Shown here: in pieces, positions 36,482 to 45,620 of the stretch
How the letters are laid out: every line of letters starts with the position of its first letter
How positions within the stretch are numbered: position 1 is the stretch's first letter
Assembly (NCBI GenBank): GCA_963733945.1
Contig: CAVTFD010000040.1
Location: 124,001 to 188,000 of the forward strand
Origin: AP-15 sp963733945
GTDB taxonomy: Bacteria; Pseudomonadota; Alphaproteobacteria; ATCC43930; CGMCC-115725
Reading direction: 5' to 3'
DNA: 64,000 nt
Position numbers and translations under genes: made by a program
Notes under the pieces: generated by a model
What the model was told of the DNA's origin: nothing
What the model saw: only the letters and a program-made list of their open reading frames with translations
Database searches by the model: none

Positions 36482-37249
36482 TCAATGCGCCAGGATCTGA
36501 CTCAAGAACAGTTTGGTGCGGTCGTTTTTGGGATTGGCGAAAAGTTCCTGGGGTGACCCGCGTTCGACGATTTCACCGCGGTCCATGAACACAATCGTGT
36601 CGCCGACGGTGCGGGCAAAGCCCATCTCGTGGGTCACGCAGACCATCGTCATCCCCTCCTGCGCCAGCTCGATCATCACGTCGAGGACTTCCTTGATCAT
36701 TTCCGGGTCGAGGGCCGAAGTTGGTTCGTCGAACAGCATGATCTCGGGCTTCATGCACAATGAGCGGGCGATAGCGACACGCTGCTGCTGACCGCCCGAC
36801 AATTGGCCCGGATATTTGTTGGCTTGGTCGGGAATTCGCACCCTTTCTAGGTACATGCGGGCGGTCTCCTCAGCCTCTCGCCGGGGTTGCTTGCGCACCC
36901 AGACCGGGGCAAGAACGAGGTTTTCGAGCACGGTCAGATGTGGGAACAGGTTGAATTGCTGGAACACCATGCCGACCTCGCGGCGGATCGCGTCGATATT
37001 CTTGATGTCGGAGGTCAGCTCGATGCCGGCGACGATGATCTGGCCGCGCTGGTGCTCCTCCAGCCGGTTGATACAGCGGATCATCGTCGATTTGCCAGAG
37101 CCCGAAGGTCCGCAGACGACGATGCGCTCGCCCTTGGCGACCTCGAGGTTGATGTCCTTGAGGACGTGGAACTCGCCATACCATTTGTCGACATGGCGCA
37201 GCTCGATGATTTGCTTGCCTTCTTGAATCTCCGCAGCCGCGTCAGTCAT
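36482..37249 (-). CDS. aapP: General L-amino acid ABC transporter ATP-binding protein
   Basis: 255-residue ATPase that drives broad-range L-amino acid uptake. Walker A GPSGSGKST, Q-loop VFQQFNLFPHLT, signature LSGGQQQRVAIARSL, Walker B IMLFDEPTSALDPE and the switch His in VTHEMGFA. ATG 37249 follows CGGAGG. Last gene of aapJQMP, 14 bases after aapM. Confidence 0.94.
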   Translation of the reverse strand: MTDAAAEIQEGKQIIELRHVDKWYGEFHVLKDINLEVAKGERIVVCGPSGSGKSTMIRCINRLEEHQRGQIIVAGIELTSDIKNIDAIRREVGMVFQQFNLFPHLTVLENLVLAPVWVRKQPRREAEETARMYLERVRIPDQANKYPGQLSGGQQQRVAIARSLCMKPEIMLFDEPTSALDPEMIKEVLDVMIELAQEGMTMVCVTHEMGFARTVGDTIVFMDRGEIVERGSPQELFANPKNDRTKLFLSQILAH

Positions 37250-37263
37250 GCCGCCCTCCGCCG

Positions 37264-38364
37264 CTAGCGCCGTCGGCCCTTGTTGAACTCGCGCTCGAGC
37301 ATTTGGCTGTAACGCGACATGAAGAAACAGAAGGTGAAGTAGATCGCCGCCACGAAGACATAGGCTTCGGCGAAGAAACCGCGCCAGTTCGCATCGGTCA
37401 ATGCCGCGTTGGCGGTGCCGAGCAGGTCGAAAAGCCCGATGACGATGACCAGCGAGGTGTCCTTGAAAGTGCCGATAAAAGTATTGACCAGGGGTGGGAT
37501 TACCAATGCCAGCGCCTGCGGCAGCACGATCAGCCGAGTGCGCTGCCAATAGCCGAGGCCGAGCGCATCGGCCGCCTCGATCTGGCCCTTTGGGATCGCC
37601 TGCAATCCGCCGCGCACGACTTCGGCCAGATAAGCCGCGGCAAACAGAATGAACGCGACCTGCGCCCGCAGCAATTTGTCGATCGTCATTCCGGTCGGCA
37701 GGAATAGCGGCAGCATGACCGAAGCCATGAACAGCACCGTGATCAGCGGCACCCCGCGGATCAGCTCGATATAGGCGACGCAGATCGCGCGCACCGCCGG
37801 CAATTGCGAGCGCCGTCCGAGCGCCAACAGAATCGCCAGCGGGAACGCGAGGGCCATGCCGACCACAGCGAGGATCAGGGTCAACGGCAAGCCGTTCCAC
37901 AAATCGGTCTCGACATAGCTCATGCCGAGGATACCGCCCCACATCAGCACCCCGACCAGCACTAGTCCCCCGAGCCAAAGGAATATGAGCCGGCGGCCCC
38001 ACAAACGGCGGTCGCAGCTTGCCAGGATTAATCCAATAAAAATCAGCACGACGAGCAGCGGCCGCCATTGCTCGGCATAGGGAAATCGGCCGAACAGGAT
38101 AAAGCGCAACTTTTCGCCGATAAACGCCCAGCAGGCGCCGTCGCCGCGGCAAGCGCGGCCGCTGTCGGCATGCCAGACCGCGTCGACGACAGCCCACCGC
38201 ACCAGCCGCGGTATCGTCATCACCAGGAACCATGCCGCCGCCAAAGTCAGCAGCGAATTGCCGACGCCGTTGAACAGATTGGCGCGCAGCCACGAAACGA
38301 CCCCGGCAGAGGGCGTCGGCGGGCGTTCCGCAGGCAACGGCAAATCTTGCGTGGCGTCGGTCAT
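37264..38364 (-). CDS. aapM: General L-amino acid ABC transporter permease
   Basis: 366 residues. An N-terminal hydrophobic extension (about residues 25-180) precedes the HisM/GlnP-type permease core with the EAA-like loop EVVRGGLQAIPKGQIEAADALGLGYWQ. The length and layout are those of AapM. It starts four bases after aapQ ends. Confidence 0.93.
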   Translation of the reverse strand: MTDATQDLPLPAERPPTPSAGVVSWLRANLFNGVGNSLLTLAAAWFLVMTIPRLVRWAVVDAVWHADSGRACRGDGACWAFIGEKLRFILFGRFPYAEQWRPLLVVLIFIGLILASCDRRLWGRRLIFLWLGGLVLVGVLMWGGILGMSYVETDLWNGLPLTLILAVVGMALAFPLAILLALGRRSQLPAVRAICVAYIELIRGVPLITVLFMASVMLPLFLPTGMTIDKLLRAQVAFILFAAAYLAEVVRGGLQAIPKGQIEAADALGLGYWQRTRLIVLPQALALVIPPLVNTFIGTFKDTSLVIVIGLFDLLGTANAALTDANWRGFFAEAYVFVAAIYFTFCFFMSRYSQMLEREFNKGRRR

Positions 38365-38368
38365 TATT

Positions 38369-39559
38369 CTAGCGCTCGACCAGCGCCACGGCGCGGTTAT
38401 AGAGGTTCATCGACAGCGCAATGGTCAAGCTGATTGCCAGATAAACCGCCATGATCAGCGCGATGCCTTCGACCGCCTGACCGGTCTGGTTCATCGTCGT
38501 GTTGGCGATCGAGACGAGATCGGGGTACCCGATGATCACGGCGAGCGAGCTGTTCTTGGTCAGGTTCAGATACTGACTGGTCATCGGCGGAATGATGACG
38601 CGCAGCGCTTGCGGCAATACGACGAGCCGCATCGTCAGCGAGGGTCGAAGGCCGAGCGCCGAGGCTGCCTCGCTCTGCCCCCAGCTGACCGACAGTATGC
38701 CGGCGCGCACGATCTCGGCGATGAAGCTCGCGGTGTAGATCGTCAGCCCCAGCAGCAATGCCGCGAATTCCGGCGAGACAGCACCGCCGCCGGCGAAGTT
38801 GAAGCCCTTCAGCACCGGCCAATCGAACGCCAGCGGCGCACCGGCACCCAAAAAAATCAGCAATGGCAGGCCGATGATCAGCGCAAGTCCGACCCAACCG
38901 GACGAGAATTGGGCGCCGGTCGCCATTTGCCGCCGCCTCGCCCATCGGCTGACGGCAATTGCGGCCGCGAGCCCGAGGACAAAGGCAAGAAATATCCAGA
39001 GATGCGCCGGGTTGCTCTGCGGCATCGGGAATTCGACGCCGCGATCGCTGACGAAGACACCGGGCAGCGGCCTCCAGGCCTGCCGTGGGGATGGGGCGCC
39101 CTCGCGCAGAAAGGTCCACCAGAACAGCAACTGCAGCGGGAGGGGGATGTTGCGGAAGGTCTCGACATAGACCAGAGACAACTTGGCGATCAGCCAGTTG
39201 CGCGACAGCCGGGCGATGCCGATCACGGTGCCGAGAATCGTCGCCAACACGATCCCGAGAATGGCGACGTAAAGCGTGTTGACCAGACCGACGAGAAAGG
39301 CGCGGGCATAAGTGTCGGACGGCGCGTAGGCGATCAGCGACTCGCCGATCGCGAAGGAAGCCTCCCGGCCCAAAAAACCGAACCCAGTGGCGATGTTCTG
39401 GCGCCCGAGGTTGACGAGTGTGTTGTGGACGAGAAACCAGCCGAACGCGACGACGACCGCCACGAACAGCACCTGAAAAAACACGCCGCGGACCGCCGAG
39501 TCGCGCCAGAACGGCGGCCGTGTCGGCCGCGGGACCGCGTCGAGCGGCGGGCTCGCCAC
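38369..39559 (-). CDS. aapQ: General L-amino acid ABC transporter permease
   Basis: 396 residues. Membrane segments from about residue 24; the C-terminal permease core contains EIVRAGILSVSWGQSEAASALGL, the ATPase-contact loop. GTG start. With aapM it forms the heterodimeric channel. It lies 31 bases after aapJ. Confidence 0.93.
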   Translation of the reverse strand: MASPPLDAVPRPTRPPFWRDSAVRGVFFQVLFVAVVVAFGWFLVHNTLVNLGRQNIATGFGFLGREASFAIGESLIAYAPSDTYARAFLVGLVNTLYVAILGIVLATILGTVIGIARLSRNWLIAKLSLVYVETFRNIPLPLQLLFWWTFLREGAPSPRQAWRPLPGVFVSDRGVEFPMPQSNPAHLWIFLAFVLGLAAAIAVSRWARRRQMATGAQFSSGWVGLALIIGLPLLIFLGAGAPLAFDWPVLKGFNFAGGGAVSPEFAALLLGLTIYTASFIAEIVRAGILSVSWGQSEAASALGLRPSLTMRLVVLPQALRVIIPPMTSQYLNLTKNSSLAVIIGYPDLVSIANTTMNQTGQAVEGIALIMAVYLAISLTIALSMNLYNRAVALVER

Positions 39560-39590
39560 TTGCCGCTAGGAAATGCCGCCGCGCCGCAGC

Positions 39591-40619
39591 TCAGCGGATC
39601 GGCATGCCATAGATCAGCCCCCCCTTGGTCCACAAATTGTTGAGCCCGCGCGCGAGCTTGAGCGGCGAGCCTTGACCGACATTGCGCTCGAAGATCTCGC
39701 CGTAATTGCCGACCAGCTTGATCTCGTTATAGACCCATTTGTCGTCGATCCCGAGCGACTTGCCCGACCCCGGAGTGACGCCGAGCATCCGCTTGATATC
39801 GGGATCGTCCGATTTCAGCATGTCGTCGACGTTCTTCGAGGTGATCCCTTTTTCCTCGGCATTGAACAAGGCAAAGATGACCCAGCGCACCAGGTCGTTC
39901 CATTGGTCGTCGCCCTGGCGCACCGCCGGCGACAGCGGCTCCTTCGAGATGACCTCCGGCAAGATGACGTAGTCGTCGGGGTTGGACGCTCGCGCCGCGC
40001 GGGTCGCCGCCAGCCCGGAACGGTCGGTCGTATAGGCATCGCAGCGCCCCGAGAAAAACGCGCTCTCGACCTCGTCGAGCTTTTCGATGACCACCGGCTT
40101 GAAATCGAGCTTGTTGGCGCGGAAGTAGTCAGCGAGGTTGAGTTCGGTGGTCGTTCCCGGCTGCACGCAGATCGTGGCGCCGTTCAGCTCCTTGGCGCTT
40201 TTGACCCCAAGTTTCTTGGCTACCATGAAGCCCTGGCCGTCATAGTAGACGACGGCGGTGAAATTGAGCCCGAGATCGGTATCGCGCTGCAAGGTCCAGG
40301 TCGTGTTGCGCGACAGCAGGTCGACTTCGCCCGATTGCAGCGCGGTGAAGCGCTGTTGCGCGGTCAGCGGCACGTATTTGACCTTGCTGACATCGCCAAA
40401 GAGGGCGGCGGCAAGCGCCTTGCAGATATCGACATCGAGACCGGCATAATGCCCCTGACTATCCGGCATCGCGAAGCCGGCGAGACCGGTATTGACGCCG
40501 CAGACGACCTGTCCGGCCTGTTTGACCTTGTCGAAGGTCGCCCCGGCCTGCGCCGCGATCGCGAAGCTAAGCGCGACGGCGGCTGCCCCGAGCGACAGCG
40601 TCCATTGCCTGAATTGCAT
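39591..40619 (-). CDS. aapJ: General L-amino acid ABC transporter substrate-binding protein
   Basis: 342-residue periplasmic binding protein with a signal peptide (cleavage near AIAAQA). Core motifs fit AapJ: GQVVCGVNTGLAGF, GLDVDICKALAAALFGD, DLLSRNTTWTLQRD, DAYTTDRSGLAA. GGAGGGGG precedes the ATG, which overlaps the pyrF stop as TAATG. First gene of the aap operon. Confidence 0.94.
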   Translation of the reverse strand: MQFRQWTLSLGAAAVALSFAIAAQAGATFDKVKQAGQVVCGVNTGLAGFAMPDSQGHYAGLDVDICKALAAALFGDVSKVKYVPLTAQQRFTALQSGEVDLLSRNTTWTLQRDTDLGLNFTAVVYYDGQGFMVAKKLGVKSAKELNGATICVQPGTTTELNLADYFRANKLDFKPVVIEKLDEVESAFFSGRCDAYTTDRSGLAATRAARASNPDDYVILPEVISKEPLSPAVRQGDDQWNDLVRWVIFALFNAEEKGITSKNVDDMLKSDDPDIKRMLGVTPGSGKSLGIDDKWVYNEIKLVGNYGEIFERNVGQGSPLKLARGLNNLWTKGGLIYGMPIR

Positions 40620-41457
40620 TACGCCCCCTCCCCGTCATCCCCGCGGCTGGTACATGCCGCGTCTAGCACAACCGCGCCGCGCTCGGCAACGCGGCGGCAA
40701 CTGCCTTGGGTCACGATGTTGCGCATATCCGCGATGATTTGCGCCGCGGCGGCGGCGGGGTCGGGGCTTTTGACGATCGGGCGGCCGACAACCAGATAAT
40801 CGGCCCCCAAGGCGATTGCTTCGGCCGGGGTACCCGAGCGCTTGTGGTCGTCGCGCGCGCTGCCCGCCGGCCTGACTCCCGGGGTTACGACCAGCAGGCC
40901 CTCGGCGTCCGCGGCGCGGCGGATTGCGTCCGGGTTATCCTGCGGCGCCGCGATAATCCCGTCGCAGCCCCAGGCCATGGTCGCTCTAGCACGCTCGACG
41001 ATCAGCTCGTGGAGGCTGCCGCGATAGCCAAGCTCGCGCAGCCCGTCGCGTCGAGGCTGGTCAACACCGGCACCACCAAGATCTTCAAATTGCTGCCCGC
41101 TTTGCCCTCGGCGGCGGCCTTGATGATGTCGTCGTCGCCGTGGACGGTGACAAAGCTGACGCCGCGCTCGGCCGCGCGTGCGACGCCCTGCTTTACGGTC
41201 TCCCCGATGTCGAACATCTTGGTGTCGAGAAAGATGCTTTTTCCCTGGGCCACGAGATCGTCGAGCAGCCGGTCGAAACCGGCGGCGTATTGCAGCCACA
41301 ACCCGATCTTGAAGAACGAAACCACCCCGTCGAGCCGAGCCACCAGCGCGCGCGCCTGGGCGACGCTGGGCACGTCGAGGGCCACGATCAGCCGGTCTTC
41401 GATCCGTTCGGGAACTTCACGAAGGGGGGCCACGCCGTCTCTGCTGAATACTGTCAT
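40619..41457 (-). pseudogene. pyrF: Orotidine 5'-phosphate decarboxylase, frameshifted
   Basis: Makes UMP from OMP (EC 4.1.1.23). Frame one from ATG 41457 gives RLIVALDVPS, FFKIGLWLQY and the catalytic IFLDTKMFDIGETV, then VVPVLTSLDA; the gene continues in another frame as RDGLRELGY, CDGIIAAPQDN, LLVVTPGVRPAG and GADYLVVGRPIVKS. Adding one base (a C) at about 41050 restores SLDRDGLRELGY. Since pyrF is normally essential in media without pyrimidines and both halves are well preserved, an assembly error or a very recent mutation is likely. The product also has a C-terminal tail of about 25 residues beyond the usual end. Its TAA overlaps the aapJ ATG. Confidence 0.85.
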
Positions 41458-41497
41458 CACCGCGAAAAATAACGCAGCTGGCGGGCGATGGCCAAGC

Positions 41498-42352
41498 TCA
41501 AGTCATTTTCGCCGCCGCTCGGGGGAGCAGATTTTGGAGGATCCCGAGGTCTCCTTTCGCCGCTCGCCGAAAGCTTCGCGGGGATACCGCGGCAACCCGA
41601 TGAAATGTCCGCACAAAGTTGGACAGGTCGCCGAACCCGACATCGAGCGCGATCTCGGTGATCGACCTTGTATCGTCGGCCAATAGCCGCGCCGCCCGGC
41701 GCAGCCGCGAGCGAATCAGGTACTGGTGCGGGGTCACGCCGAGGACTTTTGCGAACAGCCGCAGGAAATGAAACGAGCTGAGCCCGAACTCCCTGGCTGT
41801 GCTCTCGAGATCGATCGGCTCATGCGCGTTCGCGTCGATCCACAGCGCCGCCTCTACCGCGCGGCGGCGATCGCATGCCCGGACTTCTGCCGGACGTCGC
41901 GACCGTCCGGAGAGGATCTCGACGAAGCGCGACGCGAGCAGCATTCCGATTTCGTCGAGGCCGACCTCGCTCCTGCCCTCGACGGCGGCCTGGGCCAACT
42001 CGCCGAGCACCATCAGCTCGGGTAGCGGCGGCACATAGACCGACTGCCAGATATCGCGCCGGTACCCGACCATTTCGACCAGCGCCGGAGCGGGATGAAA
42101 CGACAAACATTCATCTCCGCCGCCATGTTCGTGCGTGCAGATATATTCGTCACCGGGATGGCCGATCAGGATCGACCCCGTCACCAGCTCGAACGATCCA
42201 CCCCGGGCGCGGCAACCAAAGTTGCCCTTGCGCACGTAGGAAATCGAAAAGCTGTCATGCAGCTCGACGAAGGGCGCGTCGTCCGGTCCGGCCCAGCATC
42301 GGTGGTCGATGACCGAGATCGCTTGGTTCCGGAAAACCAGGTGGGACAGCAT
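41498..42352 (-). CDS. AraC family transcriptional regulator
   Basis: 284 residues. N-terminal cupin-like sensing domain (about 1-150) and C-terminal double helix-turn-helix: LESTAREFGLSSFHFLRLFAKVLGVTPHQYL and RSITEIALDVGFGDLSNFVRTFHRVAAVSP. Its target is not apparent; the nearest neighbours are pyrF upstream in the same direction of reading and the GFA gene. Confidence 0.9.
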   Translation of the reverse strand: MLSHLVFRNQAISVIDHRCWAGPDDAPFVELHDSFSISYVRKGNFGCRARGGSFELVTGSILIGHPGDEYICTHEHGGGDECLSFHPAPALVEMVGYRRDIWQSVYVPPLPELMVLGELAQAAVEGRSEVGLDEIGMLLASRFVEILSGRSRRPAEVRACDRRRAVEAALWIDANAHEPIDLESTAREFGLSSFHFLRLFAKVLGVTPHQYLIRSRLRRAARLLADDTRSITEIALDVGFGDLSNFVRTFHRVAAVSPRSFRRAAKGDLGILQNLLPRAAAKMT

Positions 42353-42419
42353 GCGGCGACTATCCGCTATTGACGTGAAGCCGGGACCGCCGCTGTCAGC
42401 GTTTCACCGGGCGAGCCGG

Positions 42420-42894
42420 TCAGGCCTGCTCGGCGCGGTTGCGGCGCAGCCGCTCCTTGCTTTCGGCCGACCAAACGTCGTCGATCCGATAAATCGTTTC
42501 GAACGCCGGCACGCCTTCCGGCAGAGCCAGCCACGGCAGCTTGCTTCGCGTAAATATATGAACATCCGGCGTAACCGCTTCGGGAGTGTCAAGCGTCCCA
42601 GCGCGCACGAACACGCAGTCGCTGGGCACAATGTGGTAGCGGCTCCACAAGGTGGTGCCGCACGTCGCACAAAAGAATACGTCGTGGTCCTTTCCGGTGC
42701 CGCCCGCCAGCCGGTACGACTTCAGAGTCGCCGAATTGCTTTCGACAAATCTCCGTTCGACCCAGAGGCTGATCGCGAACGGACCACCGGTCAGCACGCT
42801 GACAATCTCGGCAGTGGCAGGCATGCACGATCAGCGGAGCGGCCGTCAGCCTGTATCGGATCGTACGGCACGCGCACCCGCCCTCGAGGTTCAT
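42420..42894 (-). pseudogene. GFA/CENP-V family zinc protein, frameshifted
   Basis: Members of this family (named after glutathione-dependent formaldehyde-activating enzyme) bind zinc through paired CxxC motifs. Frame one starts MNLEGGCACRTIRYRL and reaches CHCRDCQR; frame two continues LTGGPFAISLWVE, FFCATCGTTLWS and PWLALPEGVPAFE. One extra base at about 42794-42797 separates them: removing it gives CQRLTGGPF. The ATG at 42894 follows GAGGAGA and overlaps the stop of the ogt-alkA fusion (ATGA). Probably an assembly error. Confidence 0.78.
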
Positions 42895-44102
42895 AGCGTC
42901 TCCTCGACGGGCTCCAGCGGTATTGCCTTGCGCGCCGTCTCCCGCTCTACCATTCGCCACAGATACCAACTCGCCACCGTCCGGTAGGGCTTCCAGCGTT
43001 CGCCGAAGGCTGCGAGCTCTTTCGGCGATGGCATCGCGCGGTCATAAGCGATCCCAAAACCCTTGCGGACGCCATAATCATCCACCGGCAGCACGTCCGG
43101 ACGGCCGAGCCGGAACATCAGCAGCATTTCCGCCGTCCAGCGGCCGATGCCGCGAACCTTCGAGAGCCGCTCGATAATGGCCTCGTCCGGCAAGTCACGG
43201 ATCTCGGCCAATGTGGGGATCGCACCGTCCTCGACCTTTTGCGCGAGATCGCGCAGCGAAAGCAGCTTCGACCCCGAAAGCCCGACACCGCGCAACCTTT
43301 CGTCGGGCAGGCGAAGCATTCGCCGGGCTGACGGCTCCCCGCGCGGGAAGAGAGCGCACAGACGCGCGAAAATCGCCGCCGCAGCCTTGCCGTTCAGCTG
43401 CTGGTTGACAATCGCTCGGGCGAGTATCGCAAAGAGGCTTGGCGCCGGCCTGAGGCGCATGCCGAACGGGCCTATCTCGTCGATGGCGCGCGCCAATACC
43501 GGGTCCGACGCACGCAGATGGGCAATAGCGCGGTCCGGATCAAAGCCGAACGCCCCGTCGTCATCGACGGCCGGGGTTGCGCCGTTCAATGGCGCGCCTT
43601 CGATCTCCAGCATCCGCCGCTTGGTCGCCACCCCGCCCTGCGCTGAAAACCCGCCGATCTTGCCGCCGGCGGCGAGCACCCGATGGCAGGGCACGACGAT
43701 CGGGAACGGGTTTCGGCCGAGCGCCTGCCCGACGGCGCGTGCCGCGCCGGGTGCGCCGACGCGCTTGGCGATGTCGCCGTAGGAGAGCGTGTTGCCCGGC
43801 GGAGTGGCCCGGGCGGCCTCATAGACGCGGCGGTGGAATTCGGGGACGGCATCCATGTCAAGCGCGATGGCGGAGAGGTCGCTCGCCTCGCCGCGCAATA
43901 GCGACGCCATCCGCTCGATTGCCTGCCGCATTTCGGCCGGCGGTGCGGCTTCGCCGGCAGAGGGAAATCGACGGAGCATGCGGGCCCGCGTCTCGGCCTC
44001 CCCCGCCTCCGGGAGTTGCACGCCGGCAATCCCGCGTTCGCCCCAGGCGATGCCGCACCGGCCGATCGCCGTGTCGAAGAGCGCAAAACCACTTGCCGTC
44101 AT
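42891..44102 (-). CDS. Ogt-AlkA fusion: O6-methylguanine methyltransferase + 3-methyladenine glycosylase
   Basis: 403 residues joining two alkylation-repair enzymes. Residues 1 to about 175 are O6-methylguanine-DNA methyltransferase (EC 2.1.1.63): RVGAPGAARAVGQALGRNPFPIVVPCHRVLA, with the acceptor Cys in PCHRV. Residues about 190-395 are an AlkA-like HhH-GPD glycosylase (EC 3.2.2.21): ILARAIVNQQLNGKAA, LSKVRGIGRWTAEMLLMF hairpin and catalytic Asp in LPVDDYGVRKGFG. Unlike Ada there is no zinc or AraC domain, so it should be a repair enzyme only. The start gives MTASGFALFDTAIG. Confidence 0.92.
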   Translation of the reverse strand: MTASGFALFDTAIGRCGIAWGERGIAGVQLPEAGEAETRARMLRRFPSAGEAAPPAEMRQAIERMASLLRGEASDLSAIALDMDAVPEFHRRVYEAARATPPGNTLSYGDIAKRVGAPGAARAVGQALGRNPFPIVVPCHRVLAAGGKIGGFSAQGGVATKRRMLEIEGAPLNGATPAVDDDGAFGFDPDRAIAHLRASDPVLARAIDEIGPFGMRLRPAPSLFAILARAIVNQQLNGKAAAAIFARLCALFPRGEPSARRMLRLPDERLRGVGLSGSKLLSLRDLAQKVEDGAIPTLAEIRDLPDEAIIERLSKVRGIGRWTAEMLLMFRLGRPDVLPVDDYGVRKGFGIAYDRAMPSPKELAAFGERWKPYRTVASWYLWRMVERETARKAIPLEPVEETL

Positions 44103-44165
44103 GACCCGATCCTAACACTCGCGGCAGCCGCGCTACTTGGAGAATCTTGCTGTGCAAGATGCTGG

Positions 44166-44921
44166 TTAGCCACCCGTCGCCGCGCGGAACGCGTTCTCGA
44201 ATTTCGAGAATTCGTCCGGGGAGGCGTCGGAGACGGCCCAGTACCCGAGATCGCCTTCGTTCCAGTGGTGCAGGGTATAGCCGCGACGGGTGACGGTCTC
44301 GGCATGATCGCCCGTCCGGGTTGGCAGCACGAAGACGTTGATGACGTGCTTACCGGCCCGGTAGACGAGCGCTGGGACCGGTTTTCCTTGGATCAGGTCG
44401 AGGCGTCCGCCGATCAATGGAAAACCCTCGGCGGCGAAATCGACGCCCGGCGGCGACAGATCGGTGCGCCCTGCGAACCACGGCTTGACCGTGTGCTTAT
44501 CGGACGAGGCGACATCGGTCAGGTGGTTGCCCAACAGCGATCTCAGGTGGCTGTCGATGACCTCGTTGGCGACAGCGTTTTCCTGCCGCTCGCCGGTCAG
44601 CAAAAACGTGCCGCCGGAGCCGACCGCGACGGCGAGCAGGATCGAGGCGGCATAGGCGAGCCAACCGGACGCGCGCATTGCCGGCCGGGCTGCGGCCGCC
44701 TCGCGCCGCACCGCCGAACGCACGCTCGAACGCAATGCCTGGGGCGCGCGATAGACCGGAGCCGAGCGGCGGATCTCGTCGCGCAAGCGCTCCAGCGCCG
44801 CTGCTTCCGGGCCGCACTCGGCGCAGTCCTCGATATGGTCACGGAGCAAGGTGCGCTCGGCCTCGGCGACCTCGCCATCGAGATAGGCGTCGAGAAGCGG
44901 GCGTACCTCCTCACACTGCAT
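44166..44921 (-). CDS. Anti-sigma factor, zinc-finger membrane type
   Basis: 251 residues. N-terminal cytoplasmic ZAS-like domain with H-x3-C-x2-C (HIEDCAEC), one membrane segment at about residues 85-105, and a periplasmic C-terminal domain. It should hold the adjacent ECF sigma factor inactive until a signal releases it. ATG 44921 is chosen over the GTG one codon earlier. It overlaps the sigma gene by 11 bases. Confidence 0.88.
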   Translation of the reverse strand: MQCEEVRPLLDAYLDGEVAEAERTLLRDHIEDCAECGPEAAALERLRDEIRRSAPVYRAPQALRSSVRSAVRREAAAARPAMRASGWLAYAASILLAVAVGSGGTFLLTGERQENAVANEVIDSHLRSLLGNHLTDVASSDKHTVKPWFAGRTDLSPPGVDFAAEGFPLIGGRLDLIQGKPVPALVYRAGKHVINVFVLPTRTGDHAETVTRRGYTLHHWNEGDLGYWAVSDASPDEFSKFENAFRAATGG

Positions 44922-45465
44922 CACTTACGTCCTTTCCATCCCAAGCCCGGCGTAGTGCCGAGCGGGCGCGATGGAGGCGCGACATGACCGTCCCGATCGG
45001 CACCCCGGTCACCTCGGCGATCTCGCGATAGCCGAGCTCTTGCAACTCCCGCAATACGATCGCTTCGCGCAGTGGCACGGGGAGCGCCTCGATCAGCTGG
45101 TCGAGCCGCCGCAGGTCCGATCGGTTCAACAGCAGCGCCTCGGTATCGCCCGGCCCGTCCGGCGGCGCCGCCACGGCCTCGTCGAGATCGGCCGCGGCTT
45201 CGAGCGGAATAACCTCCGCCGGCCGGTTGCGCTCCAGCCAGCTGTAGCAGGTGCGCCGCACGATCCGAAGCAGCCAGCTTTTGGGGTCTCCCTCGCGATA
45301 GCTGTCGAAATAGCGGAACGCTCTCAGATAGGCCTCCTGCACGACATCGGCGGCGTCGGCATCGTTACGGGTCAGCCAGCGGGCCAGCGAATAGGCGGCG
45401 TCGAGATGAGGCATCACCACCGCCTCGAACCGGTTCCGGGTTCGCCGCTGCGCAATCCAGCCCAT
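44911..45465 (-). CDS. ECF-type RNA polymerase sigma factor
   Basis: 184 residues with region 2 (DADAADVVQEAYLRAFRYFDSYREGDPKSWLLRIVRR) and region 4 (LPVPLREAIVLRELQELGYREIAEVTGVPIGTVMSRLHRAR). It redirects polymerase to stress promoters and is probably controlled by the following anti-sigma factor. The signal is not evident from the sequence. Its own promoter, in the 155-base gap before coxG, could not be defined. Confidence 0.9.
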   Translation of the reverse strand: MGWIAQRRTRNRFEAVVMPHLDAAYSLARWLTRNDADAADVVQEAYLRAFRYFDSYREGDPKSWLLRIVRRTCYSWLERNRPAEVIPLEAAADLDEAVAAPPDGPGDTEALLLNRSDLRRLDQLIEALPVPLREAIVLRELQELGYREIAEVTGVPIGTVMSRLHRARSALRRAWDGKDVSDAV

Positions 45466-45620
45466 CCGTTCATTCTACCTCACCATGGTGCAGACCGCAG
45501 CGGGCAAGCGTTTATTCCGCGCCGAGCGATCAACGAGGACGCCATCGCGCTGACCATCGGGCGGTTGCAATCGCCGCGGCCGAACCCCACACTCAGCGCA
45601 CGCAGGAAAGGATCACGCCG

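Noticed and set aside
38258..39643. 461-residue plus-strand open frame across aapM and aapQ
   Set aside because: Antisense to two permeases with clear motifs; shadow.
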